NCBI GenBank assembly: GCA_039602395.1
Contig: JBCNJP010000003.1
Coordinates: 69,785,917-69,849,916, forward strand
Reading direction: 5' to 3'
DNA from: Deinandra increscens subsp. villosa
Taxonomy: Eukaryota; Streptophyta; Magnoliopsida; Asterales; Asteraceae
DNA: 64,000 nucleotides
This document shows positions 9,789 to 21,907 of this stretch, one piece after another. A program made the position numbers and the translations under genes. The notes beneath the pieces were generated by a model, which made no database searches, was not told the DNA's origin, and was given only the letters and a program-made list of their open reading frames with translations. How positions within the stretch are numbered: the stretch's first letter is position 1; each line of letters begins with the position of its first letter.

Positions 9789-11273
9789 ATGACCTTGAGT
9801 GAATTCGATATTGTACTCGGGATGGATTGGTTGACTCGACATCTAGCCAAGATTCGTTGCGACGAGAAGATTGTGGAAGTTGAATCTGCGGACGGGAAAA
9901 TTCACACGATAGTGGGCGATCGTCAAGCGCGACCGTTGAAGATAATTTTAATGCTCAAGGCAAACAAATGCATGAAGAAAGGATGCCATGCTTTCCTAGC
10001 TAACGTGGTAGAAGTCCCTCGCGAGAAAAGGGTTGAAGATGTACCCATTGTTTTGGAATTCGCCGATGTATTTCCGGATGATCTACTGGGATTGCCACCG
10101 GAGCGACATGTGGAGTTCCAAATTGAATTTGCACTAGGAACAACCCCGATAGCTAAAGCGCCGTATAGACTTGCGCCATCTGAAATGCAAGAATTAAAGA
10201 GCCAACTACAAGAACTTTTGGATAAGGTTTTCATTCGACCTAGCTATTCACCTTGGGGAGCTCCCGTGTTATTTGTGAAAAAGAAGGATGGATCATTGCG
10301 TATGTGCATTGACTACAGTGATCTCAACAAAGTAACCATCAAGAATAAATCCACTTCCTCGAATAGACAATTTGTTTAATCAGCTCCAGGGAGCGAGTTA
10401 TTTCTCCAAGATTGATTTGAGGTCTGGATATCATCAAGTAACTGCCTTTAGAACAAGGTATGGGCACTATGAGTTCACCTTGATGCCATTTGGTTTAACG
10501 AACGCACCTGCAATCTTTATGGACCTGATGAATCGAGTATGTAAGCCATACATCGACAAATTTGTGATAGTCTCTATTAAAGATATATTGATCTACTCGC
10601 GCACGAACGAGAAACACGAAGAACACCTTAGAACAATGTTGGAACTTCTTAGGAAGGAGAAGCTTTATGCAAAGTTTTCCAAGTGTGAATTTTGGCTTCG
10701 CGAAGTTCAATTTTTGGGTCATATTGTGAGTGATGCTGGAATTCTGATGGACCTAAGTCTCCGACAGAGATTAGGCGATTTTTGGATTTAGCAGGATATT
10801 ATCGTCGCTTCATTCAAGATTTCTCCAAGATCGCTTCACCTTTGACCGCGTTAACTCAGAAGAATGCAAAGTGGGATTGGAAGCAGAAACATACCGATGC
10901 TTTTAAACTTCTAAAGGAAAAGTTGAGCACCGCTCCTATACTAGCCTTACCTGAAGGATTAGAGGATTTTGTTGTTTATTGCGATGCGTCAATCAATGGA
11001 TTGGGATGTGTGTTGATGAAACGAAACAAAGTGATCGCTTATGCGTCAAGGCAGTTTATTGCGATGCGTCAATCTTGGTGCGGTAGTGTTTGCCCTAAAT
11101 ATTTGGAGGCACTATCTCTATGGAACGAAGTTTGTGGTTTTCTCTGACCATAAAAGTTTGCAGCATTTGTTCAATCAGAAGGAACTAAACATGCGTCAAA
11201 GGCGTTGGATGGAGGTGTTAAGTTATTATGATTGTGAGATAAAGTACCATCCGGAAAAGCCAACGTGATGGTT
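9789..11273 (+). pseudogene. Element C reverse transcriptase and RNase H
   Basis: This region copies RNA to DNA and degrades the template. Visible blocks are FDIVLGMDWL, PYRLAPSEMQELK, WGAPVLFVKKKDGS, CIDYSDLNK, FSKIDLRSGYHQV, MPFGLTNAPA, then DILIYS, and for RNase H YCDASINGLGCVL and FSDHKSLQHLF. Damage includes a frameshift at about 10372, a missing block of about nine residues after SGYHQV (about 10440) and a frameshift with deletion at about 10745. In addition, the catalytic F-I-D-D reads S-I-K-D at about 10570, so a metal-binding aspartate is lost. In RNase H a short duplicated segment replaces normal coding sequence at 11056. Confidence 0.88.
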
Positions 11274-12135
11274 GACGCATTGAGTAGAGAGGAAAGACCC
11301 AAGCCTCTGAGGGTTCGTGCGATGAGAATAGATGTGCGTGCTGATCTAATCAATGAAATTTTGAAAGCCCAAAAGGAGCAAATAGCTTATCCAGAAGTGA
11401 ATAGAAAGAAAGATATGATCACCATCGTGGGTCGCCTTACTAAGGGACCCGATGGTATCCTTAGACTGGGAAATATAATCTGGGTGCCGAAGGAAGGTGG
11501 TCTCCGTGAATTGATCCTTCGTGAAGCGCATAATTCTAAGTATATGATGCGCCCTGGTAATGATAAGATGTACCAGAATCTAAAACCCCACTATTGGTGG
11601 TCGGGGATGAAGAGAGCAATTGCCGAGTATGTTGGTAAATGTCATACGTGTTTGCAGGTAAAAGCTGAGCATCAGAAGCCCGCTGGTTCACTTCAACCTT
11701 TAGAAATACCCGAGTGGAAATGGGACATGGTGACTATGGATTTTGTAACCAAGCTTTCTAAAACTAGGAGTGGTAATGATGCTATTTGGGTAATTGTGGA
11801 CCGATTGACTAAGTCAACTCACTTTTTGTCGATTAAGGAAACTTACTCCACGGAACAATTGGCCAAGATTTATGTAAATGAAAATGTGTCAAGGCATGGA
11901 GTTCCATTATCAATTGTGTCTGATAGAGATGGCCGATTTACTTCCCATTTCTGGCAAAGTCTTCAGGAAGCAATGGGAACTAAAGTGAACTTGAGTACGG
12001 CATATCATCCGCAGATGGATGGGCAGAGTGAAAGTACCATCCAAACCTTAGAGGACATGTTGAGAGCATGTGTAATGGAATTCGGTGGCAGTTGGGATAC
12101 CCACCTACCGTTGGTAGAGTTTTCATATAATAATA
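11274..12135 (+). pseudogene. Element C integrase, N-terminal part (split by D)
   Basis: Integrase inserts the cDNA into the genome. The open frame runs without a stop to the insertion of D. The zinc-binding HHCC region ends in CHTCLQVKAEHQKPAG. The catalytic core shows MDFVTKL (first Asp), SIVSDRDGRF (second Asp) and the QSEST stretch with the glutamate. It is cut after EFSYNN by the TSD TAATA of element D. The remainder (SYHSSI...) resumes at 24861, so the reading is continuous when D is removed. Confidence 0.9.
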
Positions 12136-12826
12136 TGTAGGATCGTTAAAAGTTAGAGTTAAACTTAAACAAAGCCCTTTACTTGCAAATATAACCCTGC
12201 GGAATTAAAGTTATATTTCACTTTACTTAAGCAATTGTTGAGTTCTTGTGTATAATGTAAAAGCTTGATTTGCAAAAATATAGTAACAACAAAGTATCAA
12301 ATACTCGGCACTATTTGCATTAACTCGAAGCTACACTATTACAAGTTGTTCAAGAAATGATAACAGTAAAGATGACAACTGTGTGTAAACTAAGAGCTAG
12401 CTATGCTATATATAGTGCAGACGAGATCAATGACAGCCATTGATCTCATGCGATCTAATCTAGACCGTAAACTAAAAAGTCAAATACAAACTACCAAAAG
12501 AATAAACATCGACAATTAGAATATCTTGCGTGTTTGCAGCAACATACTACTTTAGGAGAGCGGCTTAAATCAGATATAGAAGCATACGAGAAGCTTTTGC
12601 AGGATTGGACTTGCTGAAAAGACATCTCAGGAAAAGTCTGGTTGAACTCATTATCTGGTGGATAATCGAGTTCACCCGGAATATTCGCTAAAAGACAAAA
12701 CTGCTTCTTTCCGCTTGAATTGCCAGTTCCGCTTGAAGTGAGAATTCCGCTTCAACTTCAACTTCAGCCGGAACATAGTAAAATTAGCATTCAACCGGAA
12801 ATCTTAGAAGCGCAATATTCCTTACA
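12136..12826 (-). repeat. Element D 3' LTR
   Basis: Starts TGTAGGATCG and ends TTCCTTACA on the plus strand. Its U3 (12636-12800) holds about seven copies of the CCGGTTGAA / CCGCTTGAA motif. A TATA-like CTATATATAG is at 12406-12415. Confidence 0.95.
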
Positions 12827-12842
12827 ATCTCCCCCTAAGCTG
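12827..12842 (-). other. Element D polypurine tract
   Basis: On the minus strand it reads CAGCTTAGGGGGAGAT, directly next to the 3' LTR, and it primes plus-strand DNA synthesis. Confidence 0.9.
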
Positions 12843-12909
12843 ATGCTGTCAAATTCCAATGTTTATCTTCAAAAATTGACTTGTACCCAAAAATCTTCTT
12901 CTCCTTGTC

Positions 12910-15491
12910 CTACTTGTCCGTGGGTCTGATGCTGGCATCAAGGTTCTGATACAGCTCTTTGGTGTTTGTTCTGGTCACCTTCACATGTTTAATTGAATCC
13001 CAGTCCATTTCGCTCCATTCTTCTTGAACAGAAATGGACTCATGAATTGTGAAGGTGCCATCAGCTCTATGAACATAAAAGAGCTTCTCCTCCTCTTCCC
13101 AAATGATAAATTTTATTTCACTGGTAGGCACTTCATCTTCTTCTTCTGCTGAGTCACCATCTAAACTACTTCTGTAGAGCATTCCACACTCCAGCACAGT
13201 TGGCTCAATAACAAGCCTTAACATGTACTCAGCTCTTGAAGGATTCAAAATTTCTCTAAGTTTTAGAATGATGTCTGTCATCTGCAGCAAAGTAAGTTGT
13301 GAAGTGGCCTTGTGAACGTTTACCACTTGCCATTGTAAAGGTGAAATCAAGTGTGGCTTCATCCACTGTCCAACCCATAATTTGTCTTTTACTGGGTGGA
13401 GCTTTTCTCTTTTGCCTTTGATTTCTTTTGTTCTTGGCATGCATTTGTTTTCTTTTTCTGACCAATCTTTCTTCATCAGAATCAACTGTAGATTCTGGCA
13501 CAACAGGTCTCTTGCCTTTGTCGGAAGAAGAAGGGCCAGCTTGGGCTTCAGTAGGTTTGGTAATGGTGGTGGAGGGTTCATTGATGGTGAGTGGAGGAAG
13601 GGAGGTTTGTGATGGTTGTTTACTGGCTTCAGGAGTTGGGCTAGAAGGTGGAGTAGGTGGGAAAATATCAGAAAAGTTCATGGTAGGTGGAGGCTTCTTC
13701 TTGAAGGGAATAATGGGTGTAAAGTTGTCTGTTCTGTATCTCAGGTTGGCAAGCTTGGTGGCTACTTTCTTGGAGATGGAGGGTGGTTTGTAGGGTATGA
13801 TGGCTAGTGACTGTAAGATAGATGGAACTGTTGTAGACATTGGGTTTGGGTTGTAGATAAATGAAGGTGGTACATCTGCAAATTCAATAAATTCAGTTTT
13901 TTAATTAGCAGTTGTTGTACCCGAGATCAACTCTGAAGGTGAAGGCATCACCAAATTAGGATTAACAACAGCAATTTCTCCTTTTAGTTCATAAAAGATT
14001 TCATCAATCAAGCTGCAAAGTCCCCTAACTCGCATCTGAGCTATCTCTTCCTCTTTCTTGAAATTTCTAACCACAAGTTCCCATTTTACCTTTTTCAGCA
14101 GTAGGTAATTCTCATCGTTCTTTACCAGCTTGGTACGCAATTGAGAAGAAATAGAGATTAACATCTGCCTATCAGCATCAGACACTGCATCCAAATTATA
14201 ATCCTTCAGTCTCCAGTTAAAAGACCTAGTCTTGGCCTCTTCAAGCAAGTTTTCAAACACACCATCTTGCAGATACAAATCAAATTCCTCCTGAAGTTCT
14301 TTTGCTAGCCTTTCATCCTCTACTATCCTTTTGGCATTTTCCACCATTTTTACTATAGCCTGAGCTTCAGGAGTCTGAACCACCTATTGAATGGTTTTTG
14401 GAGTATCAGATTTTAACAGGTGTTTCCGCTTGAATTGGTTCTGAGCTCCTTAAGGCTATAAAAGTTTCGGCTATATCTTCTGCTCCTTCACTCATGTGTT
14501 CTTCCGGTTGAACTACCGGTTGAACTTCTGGTTGAATAAGAATTTGCCCTTCAGTCACCACCTGAGGTTTGGTGACTTCAGGTTCTTTGTCGACTATTTC
14601 TAGCACCCCAGTTCCTTCTTCTTCACCGATCAAATTTTCGTCTTCCCCTTCAGTCATTGTAGCAACTGCAATTGTTGCAGTGCTTTCTTCAATATCATGT
14701 GCTGCCTTGCTGGTGGAGGCAATATTTCCTACCACTTGATCACTGGCTCTTTTAGCCGGAAAAATGACATCCTTGAGGAGTGTTGTGATCATGTTGATGT
14801 GCTCAGGGAGAGCACCAACAACCAGCATGGATGACTGTACTAGTTCAGCAAGATTGGGGTCCTCAAAAGGAGAAATGGCAATCAGTTGACTATATCTCAT
14901 GTTTACCCAACAATCTTCAACTGAGAAGGGACTCACACCAATTCTTTGGCAAGCTGTGGCTCTGACTTCAGCCGGTATCCTTTGAACTTCTTCAATTTCT
15001 GTGATAACAGGTCTTGAGGGTAGCTTCTCCCCCAATTTGACAGTATCAGCTTCATCAGTTGCAATAACTTCATCAGCATCTCTGATAGGGCTTGAAGGAC
15101 CTGCTTTAGTTTGAAAAGGATCAGCTTGAACCAATTTGGCAACAGTTGTGTTGAGAGTTTCAACCTGTGCTTGCAGAGAAAGGTACAGTTTCGTCAATTC
15201 TGGTAGTGTATAGCTATCCTCAACTGGCTTTTTGCCAGTATCCTTGGAAAAAACCAAACTATCAATTCGATATTGATCAGCATTGGTACCCATGGCTTCT
15301 TGGCACCAGGGATTCTCCTCATCTGTTTCAGCAGCCCTTGGTTCCAATAAAGGACTTCCAGGTGCTGATTCAGAGAAGATTGCCGCAAATTGGGTCTTAT
15401 TGATGTTACTACTGACACCAAGATCCAGTAGGGATCCTTGGGCAGCAGCAGCCCTTTTTGCATGAATCTCTTCACGACTCCTGAGATTCAC
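12910..15491 (-). pseudogene. Element D extra ('env-like') ORF, middle and C-terminal part
   Basis: This continues the long ORF that begins at 16828, in at least three further frames (15491-14406, 14383-13901, 13840-13256 with 13581-12910). The first piece aligns with element B over 'NLRSREEIHAKRAAAAQGS' and over the segment 'ELTKLYLSLQAQVETLNTTVAKL', a likely coiled coil. It then shows acidic, QPE-rich linkers encoded by the CCGGTTGAA motif (14422-14537). The C-terminal third is basic and proline-rich, like that of B, but it ends with about 60 extra residues (EEEEKLFYVHRADG... to a stop at 12910) not seen in B. Function unknown. No signal peptide or membrane segment is evident, which argues against a true envelope protein. 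Confidence 0.7.
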
Positions 15492-15583
15492 CTCCAGTGA
15501 GGAGTGGGGTTGCAGTGCTACAGGGTCCTGGCTTATCAGGATGTTCTCATGTAATGAGGCAGGTGAGTTAATAACACCTTCAT

Positions 15584-16828
15584 CTAAGCCAAGATTGGAG
15601 CACTGTCACTCCTATGTGACAGGGGTTGTAGGGGTGAAAAATGTTCAGATGGGGATGGTACATCTGCTTCTAATGACTCCCCCTCAACTGAAGGTTCATC
15701 CCTAAGAGAGAATCCCAATTTTACCAGTTTCCGCTTAGGCTTTTTGCCTTGGGCGGGGTTAGAAGCTTCGGGTTGGTTGGTGGTACTAGGTGGAGGAGAC
15801 CTAGTCACCACATTTCTCTGTCTTTTGAATATGACAGGAGGTGATTTGGATGAGGAAGTGGCAGTGGTAGTGTTTGTGGAAGCTTTCCTCTTTTTGGATT
15901 GAAAGACTTTGAGAGAAGAGGAAGCTGGGATAGATGTGGGATCAGATGCTGTTGGGATTACAGCTCTGTCATCTTGAGCTTGGAGCTCAGTTGCTGTTAC
16001 AGTTTCAGGTTGACCCTCTGCAGTAGCAGGTTCATCAGGAAACTGCCTTGGAGTTGGTAGGGGATAGTCAGTGTCCCTTCCAAGAAATGCAGACTTGTTT
16101 AAAGCAAGATTGGAAAAAGTTTTCTCATTCAGAAGTTTTTGATGCAAAATTGTACCAAGCCAAACTATTTGAGGGTACTTTTCTTTGAGAATGTAAGTTA
16201 GGAATCTGGGATATACGTAAACATATTCAGGTTGGACATTTGATTTTAGGGCCTGAAAAATGAGTTTTGAAAAATTAAAATTTTCACCTTTTACCACAGC
16301 ATAGAAGGCAGAGGCTTGTTCGCTTGCAAGCTCGTCAAATCCACCTTTCTTTGGAGACAAGCACACCAGAATTGTATGTGCCAAGAATCTCCATTTGTAT
16401 GGTAATTGCCCTTTCTTGATGGTTTTGCTTGTCAGGGAACCACCATATCCAATATCTCTGAACAAGCGGAGATATTTCTTGTGGCCAACCTCTTCGTATC
16501 CACCTTCATCACTTAACTTCAACCAATTTCTTACTTTTGCTTCATCTATCTCCACATCTTTCCCTTGAACAGTTGTCACAATTTTCTCACTACCGTTTTC
16601 GCCTTCGATAACCCTAGCATGAACCCAAAAGTCTTCCATCACTTCTTCGAAAATTTCGGCTTCAACAGTGAGCACGTGATGAAGATGAGACCTTTTGATG
16701 AAGTCAATCATGCCGTTGTAGACATCAGTTTTGCTTGGTGGTTCTAGGTATGCCACCAGGTTATGCTCTACGGGGAACTTGGAATCACCGATTGGCTTCT
16801 TGCCACTCGCCTTCGCTTTGGGAGCCAT
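15584..16828 (-). pseudogene. Element D extra ('env-like') ORF, N-terminal domain
   Basis: An uninterrupted stretch of 414 codons starts MAPKAKASGKKP. It is the first part of a long ORF downstream of pol. The domain around 'HNLVAYL', 'VQGKDVEIDEAKVRNWL', 'YKWRFLAHTILVCLSPKKGG' and 'EQASAFYAVVKGE' is shared with elements B (33522) and E (46496). It resembles the domain annotated in plants as a 'putative plant transposon protein'. Its biochemical role is not known to me. The start is chosen because the same M-x-P-K-x-K opening occurs in all three elements. A frameshift at about 15590 separates it from the rest. Confidence 0.8.
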
Positions 16829-17581
16829 TGTTGAGACAAATTTTGAGAATGTTGACGGTTAATCGGAAGTTTATCGGAGAGGGTTTGAGAGAAATTCGGG
16901 AGTAATTTCTGAGTGGGGTTGAGAGAAATGGGGAAACTGACGGTAAACTAGGGCTTTTTACCTTTTTCGGTGCTGACGTGGAGGAGAGAGGTTAAAAATC
17001 GACGGTTCAGTGACTCATGAGACAGGTGCTTTATGGGTTATACGGTACAACTGGTTGAAGCATGTCCTTATCCAAAAGTTAATTTACTAAAACCTCGGAT
17101 TTAAAACAGTTAAAAACTTAATGGGTAAATAAATGTATATCCGCTTAGAAAATTGTGCCTTCCGGGTAATTAAATGAGACTTTGACTTTGTTGACCCGGA
17201 AGTTCAGGCGGAACCCATTTTCTCCTTTATTTTAAAAACAAAAATTCTTCCGTCTGAACATCAAGCGGACAAATTTTCCACTTGAAAGAATTGTTTTCAA
17301 AATAATTTTCCACATCATTTTTAAAGCATTTTTCCGGTTGAAGTTCACTCGGTGAATTTCAAAAGTTGTCTTCACAGGTTGAACCTGAACTTGAACCGGA
17401 AATCCAAAACATATGATTTTTAAAAACTTGTGTTAATTATCCATAGTTTTAACAGCAGTTACTGACTATGAACTGAAATATTGTTTGATTAACACTAAAG
17501 ATTTTCATTTTCTTTTTCTTTTTGTATCAAGAGACGGGCTTTTGAACACATGCCTTTCTTTTATTAGAATTGTGAAAAGCC
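16829..17581 (-). other. Element D spacer between pol and the extra ORF
   Basis: Non-coding. It holds a second cluster of the family motif between about 17150 and 17400 (CCGCTTAG, CCGGAAGTTC, CAAGCGGA, TTCCGGTTGAAG, TTGAACCGGAA). A homologous but longer spacer is present in B. Confidence 0.75.
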
Positions 17582-20500
17582 TTATTTAAAGGTCATCATC
17601 CCAATGGCTGCGATGAGTTAGAAAAATCTAGTCTCATCAAAGGCTTTTGTAAACAAATCTGCCAATTGATGATTAGTGTGAACTTTGAATAGTTTAATTA
17701 ATTGCTTTTCTGCACAGTCTCTAATAAAATGATACCTTATGTCGATGTGTTTGGTCTTGGAGTGCTTCACTGGATTGTTGATGATTGAGATGGCACTGTT
17801 GTTGTCTGCAAGAATAGGAGTTTCCATGAATGTGATCCCATAGTCAAGCATTTGGTTTTGGATCCAAAGGACTTGGCTACATCAACTTGAAGTGGCAATA
17901 TACCCAGCTTCTGCAGTTGAAGTGGAAACACAAGTTTGCTTCTTGCATTGCCAGGAGACAAGTCTTTCTCCCAGAAATTGACATCCTCCTGATGTTGATT
18001 TCTTATCTATATCACATCCTCCATAATCACTGTCTGTAAATGCTTTGAAAGAGAAGTCAGAGTTCTTGGGATACCATAAGCCCAGTTTTGGTTGCCCCTT
18101 CAGGTACTTGAAAATTCTCTTAACAGATAGCATATGTGACTCCTTTGGTGAGGACTGATATCTTGCACATAAGCAAACACTGAACATGATGTCAGGTCTG
18201 CTAGCAGTGAGATACATCAGGGAGCCTATCATAGCTCTTTACAAGTGCACATCCACTGGCTTGCCACTTAAGTCATTGGTTAACTTGTGGGAAGTAGAGA
18301 TGGGAGTTTTGGCACTTGAACAGGTTAGCATGTCAAATCTCTTCAGCATGTCTTCGATGTACTTTGACTGGTTCAGAAAGATACCATCTGCAGTTTGCTT
18401 CACTTGCAGCCCTAAGAAGAATGTTAATTCTCCCATGGAGCTCATTTCAAATTTCGACTGCATCAAAGTTTCAAATTCCTTGCACAAGACAATATTAGAG
18501 GAACCAAAAATAATATCATCAACATAAATTTGTACCATCAACATATCATTTCCAACAGTTTTAACAAAAAGTGTTTTATTAATAGCCCCTTTCCTGTAGC
18601 CATTCTCTAGAAGATAGTTAGAAAGAGTTTCATACCAGGTTCTAGGTGCTTGTTTGAGACCATACAAAGCTTTGATCAGCTTGCACACCTTGTTAGGATG
18701 GTGAGGATCTTCAAAACCAGGAGGTTGTTTGACATATACTTCTTGTTCCAGGAGGCCATACAGGAAAGCACTTTTCACATCCATTTGGAACACTTGGAAA
18801 TCTTTGAATGCAGCATAGGCTAAGAAGATTCGGATTGCTTCCAACCTGGCTACTGGTGCAAAGACTTCATCATAATCAATGCCTTCTTCCTGTACATAGC
18901 CTTGCACAACCAATCTTGCTTCGTTCTTTATGACAATTCCCCTATCATCTTTCTTGTTTCTGAAAACCCACTTTGTTCCAATTGGTTCTGCTCCATCAGG
19001 TAGATCTACCAATTCCCAAACTTTTTGCTTGTTGATCTGAAATAATTCTTCCTGCATTGCCTCTACCCAACTATTGTCTTCCAAGGCATCTACTACCTTC
19101 TTGGGTACTTCTTGAGACAAAAATACAGCATGCAAACAAATGTTTGCATTTGCAGATCTGCTCCTTGTTAACACAGGAGCTGAAGCTTCTCCAATAATAT
19201 TTCCTGCTGGATGAACTCTGTTGATTCTTCTATCAATGAACATAGGAAATTCATGGCTTCTTCCATTTGAGGGTATGTTGAGTTGAGGAAGTCTATGATC
19301 AAACTCAACAGTTTCAAATTGTGACACAGGATCTGAGACTTCAACTGATTCATGAGAATTGATGTCTGAATTGTAGATTAGATGCTCTAAACTAAGCTCA
19401 TTTGATGTGCTATCATTTGAATTTTCAGCTTCATTTGACCCTAATTCAGTATTCCCTTCAGTTTCTGAAATTGAGTTTTCCGGTTGAACTTGAACCGGAG
19501 AAACTGGTTCAGCTTGAACTTTGACCGGAACAATTTCTTCTTCAATTTGAATTATTTCAGTCAGTTTCTTGTCATTTCTTGGAAAGATAGGTTGAGAGCT
19601 CATGGAAGAGAAAAAGATTGGCTTCTCATTTGCAGTTTGATTACTCTTCCAATGTTCATCAGCAGACCTATGAGAATTTTGTTCCTGCACTAAAGAGCTT
19701 ACATGCTTATCAACATTTATGTTGAAAGCAGTAGTTAGTGCATCAATATCAAATAACCAACTGGGCTGAGACTTAAAATTGTTGGGAGATTTTTCATTGA
19801 AAGATACATTTATGGTTTCCTCAACAATCTTAGTTCTCTTGTTGTATACTCTGTATGCTTTTGACACACCTGAGTATCCAACAAAATAACCTTCATCTGC
19901 CTTTTCAGCAAATTTAGGCAAGGATTCATTGGTTATTAAGATAGTGACAGGACAACCAAATGGCTTGAAGAAGTAGATATTTGGCTTCCTTTTTCTCCAA
20001 AGCTCATAAGGTGTTTTATTCTTTCCCTTGATAATCAAGATCCTGTTTTGGACATAACAAGCAGTATTTACTGCTTCTGCCCAAAATATCACAGGGAGCT
20101 TGGAGTCTGCTAACATGGATCTAGCAGCTTCAATCAATGTCCTATTTCTCCTTTCAGCAACACCGTTTTGCTGTGGAGTTCTAGGAGCACTAAATTGTCT
20201 CACAATTCCTTTTTCCTCACAAAATGAATTCAGAATATGATTTTTAAATTCTGTGCCATTGTCACATCTGATTGTTTTGAACTTGAGGTTTGATTGATTT
20301 TCTAAATTAATTACAAGAGTTTTCAACAATTCAGCAGTTTCATCTTTTGTTTTGAGAAAGAAAACCTAAGTATATCTTGAAAAATCATTAATTATTACAA
20401 AACAGTATGACCTTTTTCCTAAACTCATTACTCTAGTTGGACCAAACAAATCCATGTGCAAAAGCTCTAGAGGTTTTGAAATAGAAGACTTAACTTTTGG

Positions 20501-21104
20501 CTTAAAGGAGGTTCTGTGATGCTTGCCCTTGAGACATGGCACACAGTTTTCAGAACATGCAAAATGCTTGTTAGGAAGACCCTTAACCAAGCCAAGATTC
20601 ACAATTCTGTTCATGTTTTTGTAGTTCACATGACCTAACCTTCTATGCCATAGATCAGATTCATCAACTGAGGCTTTGGATACAAAGCAAGCAGTGCCAC
20701 ATGAGGGTGTAGCAACTGACATATCCAAAATGTATAATCCATCTCTCCTGGGTGCCTTAAGCATTATAAGTTCATCAGGAATTTTGACACCAGGTTTGAG
20801 GACTATGGCCTCTTTCTCATTAAACATTAAATTCAAATTCTTGTCACACATTTGTGAGACACTGAGTAGGTTGAAATTTAATGTATCAACAAAATTGACT
20901 CTATCAAATTTTACCAGTCCATTTGTCACATCACCTTGTGCTGTGATATGGCCTTTTGTGCTTCCAAAGGAAACTGGTCCTCCATTGATTCTTTTTGTGT
21001 TTTCCAGAATGTGCTTATTCCCTGTCATGTGGCAAGTGCATCCACTGTCAACTACCCATAGGCTATTTTGGCCTTTATTTAGCACCTGCACACATCGGAA
21101 TTGA
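17582..21104 (-). pseudogene. pol: Element D pol (protease, integrase, reverse transcriptase, RNase H)
   Basis: A copia pol in one frame broken only by nonsense codons. Landmarks are protease LWVVDSGCTCHMTG (about 21065), the integrase zinc region HRRLGHVNY...CVPCLKGKHH, core DNGTEFKNH (about 20265), RT VQIYVDDIIFGSS (about 18540-18500) and RNase H 'DNNSAISI' with the KHID/RYHFIRD end. Comparison with B places stops at tryptophan (20366), tyrosine (18239), cysteine (17882) and tyrosine (17618) codons. The natural end is the TAA at 17582. Several of these are G-to-A or C-to-T type changes, as expected for a methylated, silenced element. Confidence 0.9.
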
Positions 21105-21907
21105 TTAATTTCTATAGGGGACCCAAGCCTGAGTGGTCTTGGGTCTGCCATAAGCATCATTATACTTGTACTCCTTGAGTACTAAAGTATTTAAGACTGA
21201 AGCTTCATTAAGTAGATCATCATTGTCAAAACTGAAGTTCTCATGCTGAGCACTTGTTTGACTAGACCTTTCACCTTTGGTGTTCTTTCTTTCAGCAATT
21301 TTCCTATCCCTATATTCTTTAAACTTCCTTTGCTTGTTGGTTAATTTCTTAAGTTTTTCATTTTCTTTAATGACCAACTAAGTTCTTTCAGGTGACTTTG
21401 AAAATCTTTGAGGAAAGTGTTTTTTTTACTTGAACTCTCCCCCTGAAGTGGAACATAGAGATTTCCACTTGAACTTTTAGCAAAGACAGTTTCAAATTGG
21501 TTAAATTTGCTGTTTCTTGAAAAGTTTTCTCTAGAGGTAACCTTTCCTCTAGAAGGATTTCTTCTTCCTTGAGCTTCAAATTGCTCAAACCCTTCAGCAA
21601 AATGTACTTGAGGTCTCTGCTTTGGAGCAGTAGCTGATCTGGGTTGAAACTTATTTTCCGGTTGAACATGAGTTCGAGCGGAAAAGTGTTCCGCTTGAAT
21701 TTCAGCCCGAAAACGATTTTGCTTTAAAACAGTAAAACTTCCATTTTTTCATTACCAATCAACACTCTGTTAGAATCAGATCCAAAATGCTTCAAAGTGT
21801 GGTTTCTCACAGGTGAAATTCTTCCTGTGAGCTTCTTTTGAAAATCAGCCTTTGGTTTCAAAACAGGTTTTGGTTTTTGAAATGGTTTGACTTTACTCAT
21901 TGGGTTG
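21105..21907 (-). pseudogene. Element D gag C-terminal extension
   Basis: Between the second zinc knuckle and pol, B and D share a region ending AWVP(Y/F)RN and a TAA stop (21105-21107 here). In D it is broken by frameshifts, with open pieces at 21669-21388 and 21377-21105. It contains a cluster of the family motif at 21656-21700. Pol begins in another frame after a CAG|GTG at about 21088, as in B. Role unknown; it may be a linker that is lost on processing. Confidence 0.65.
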
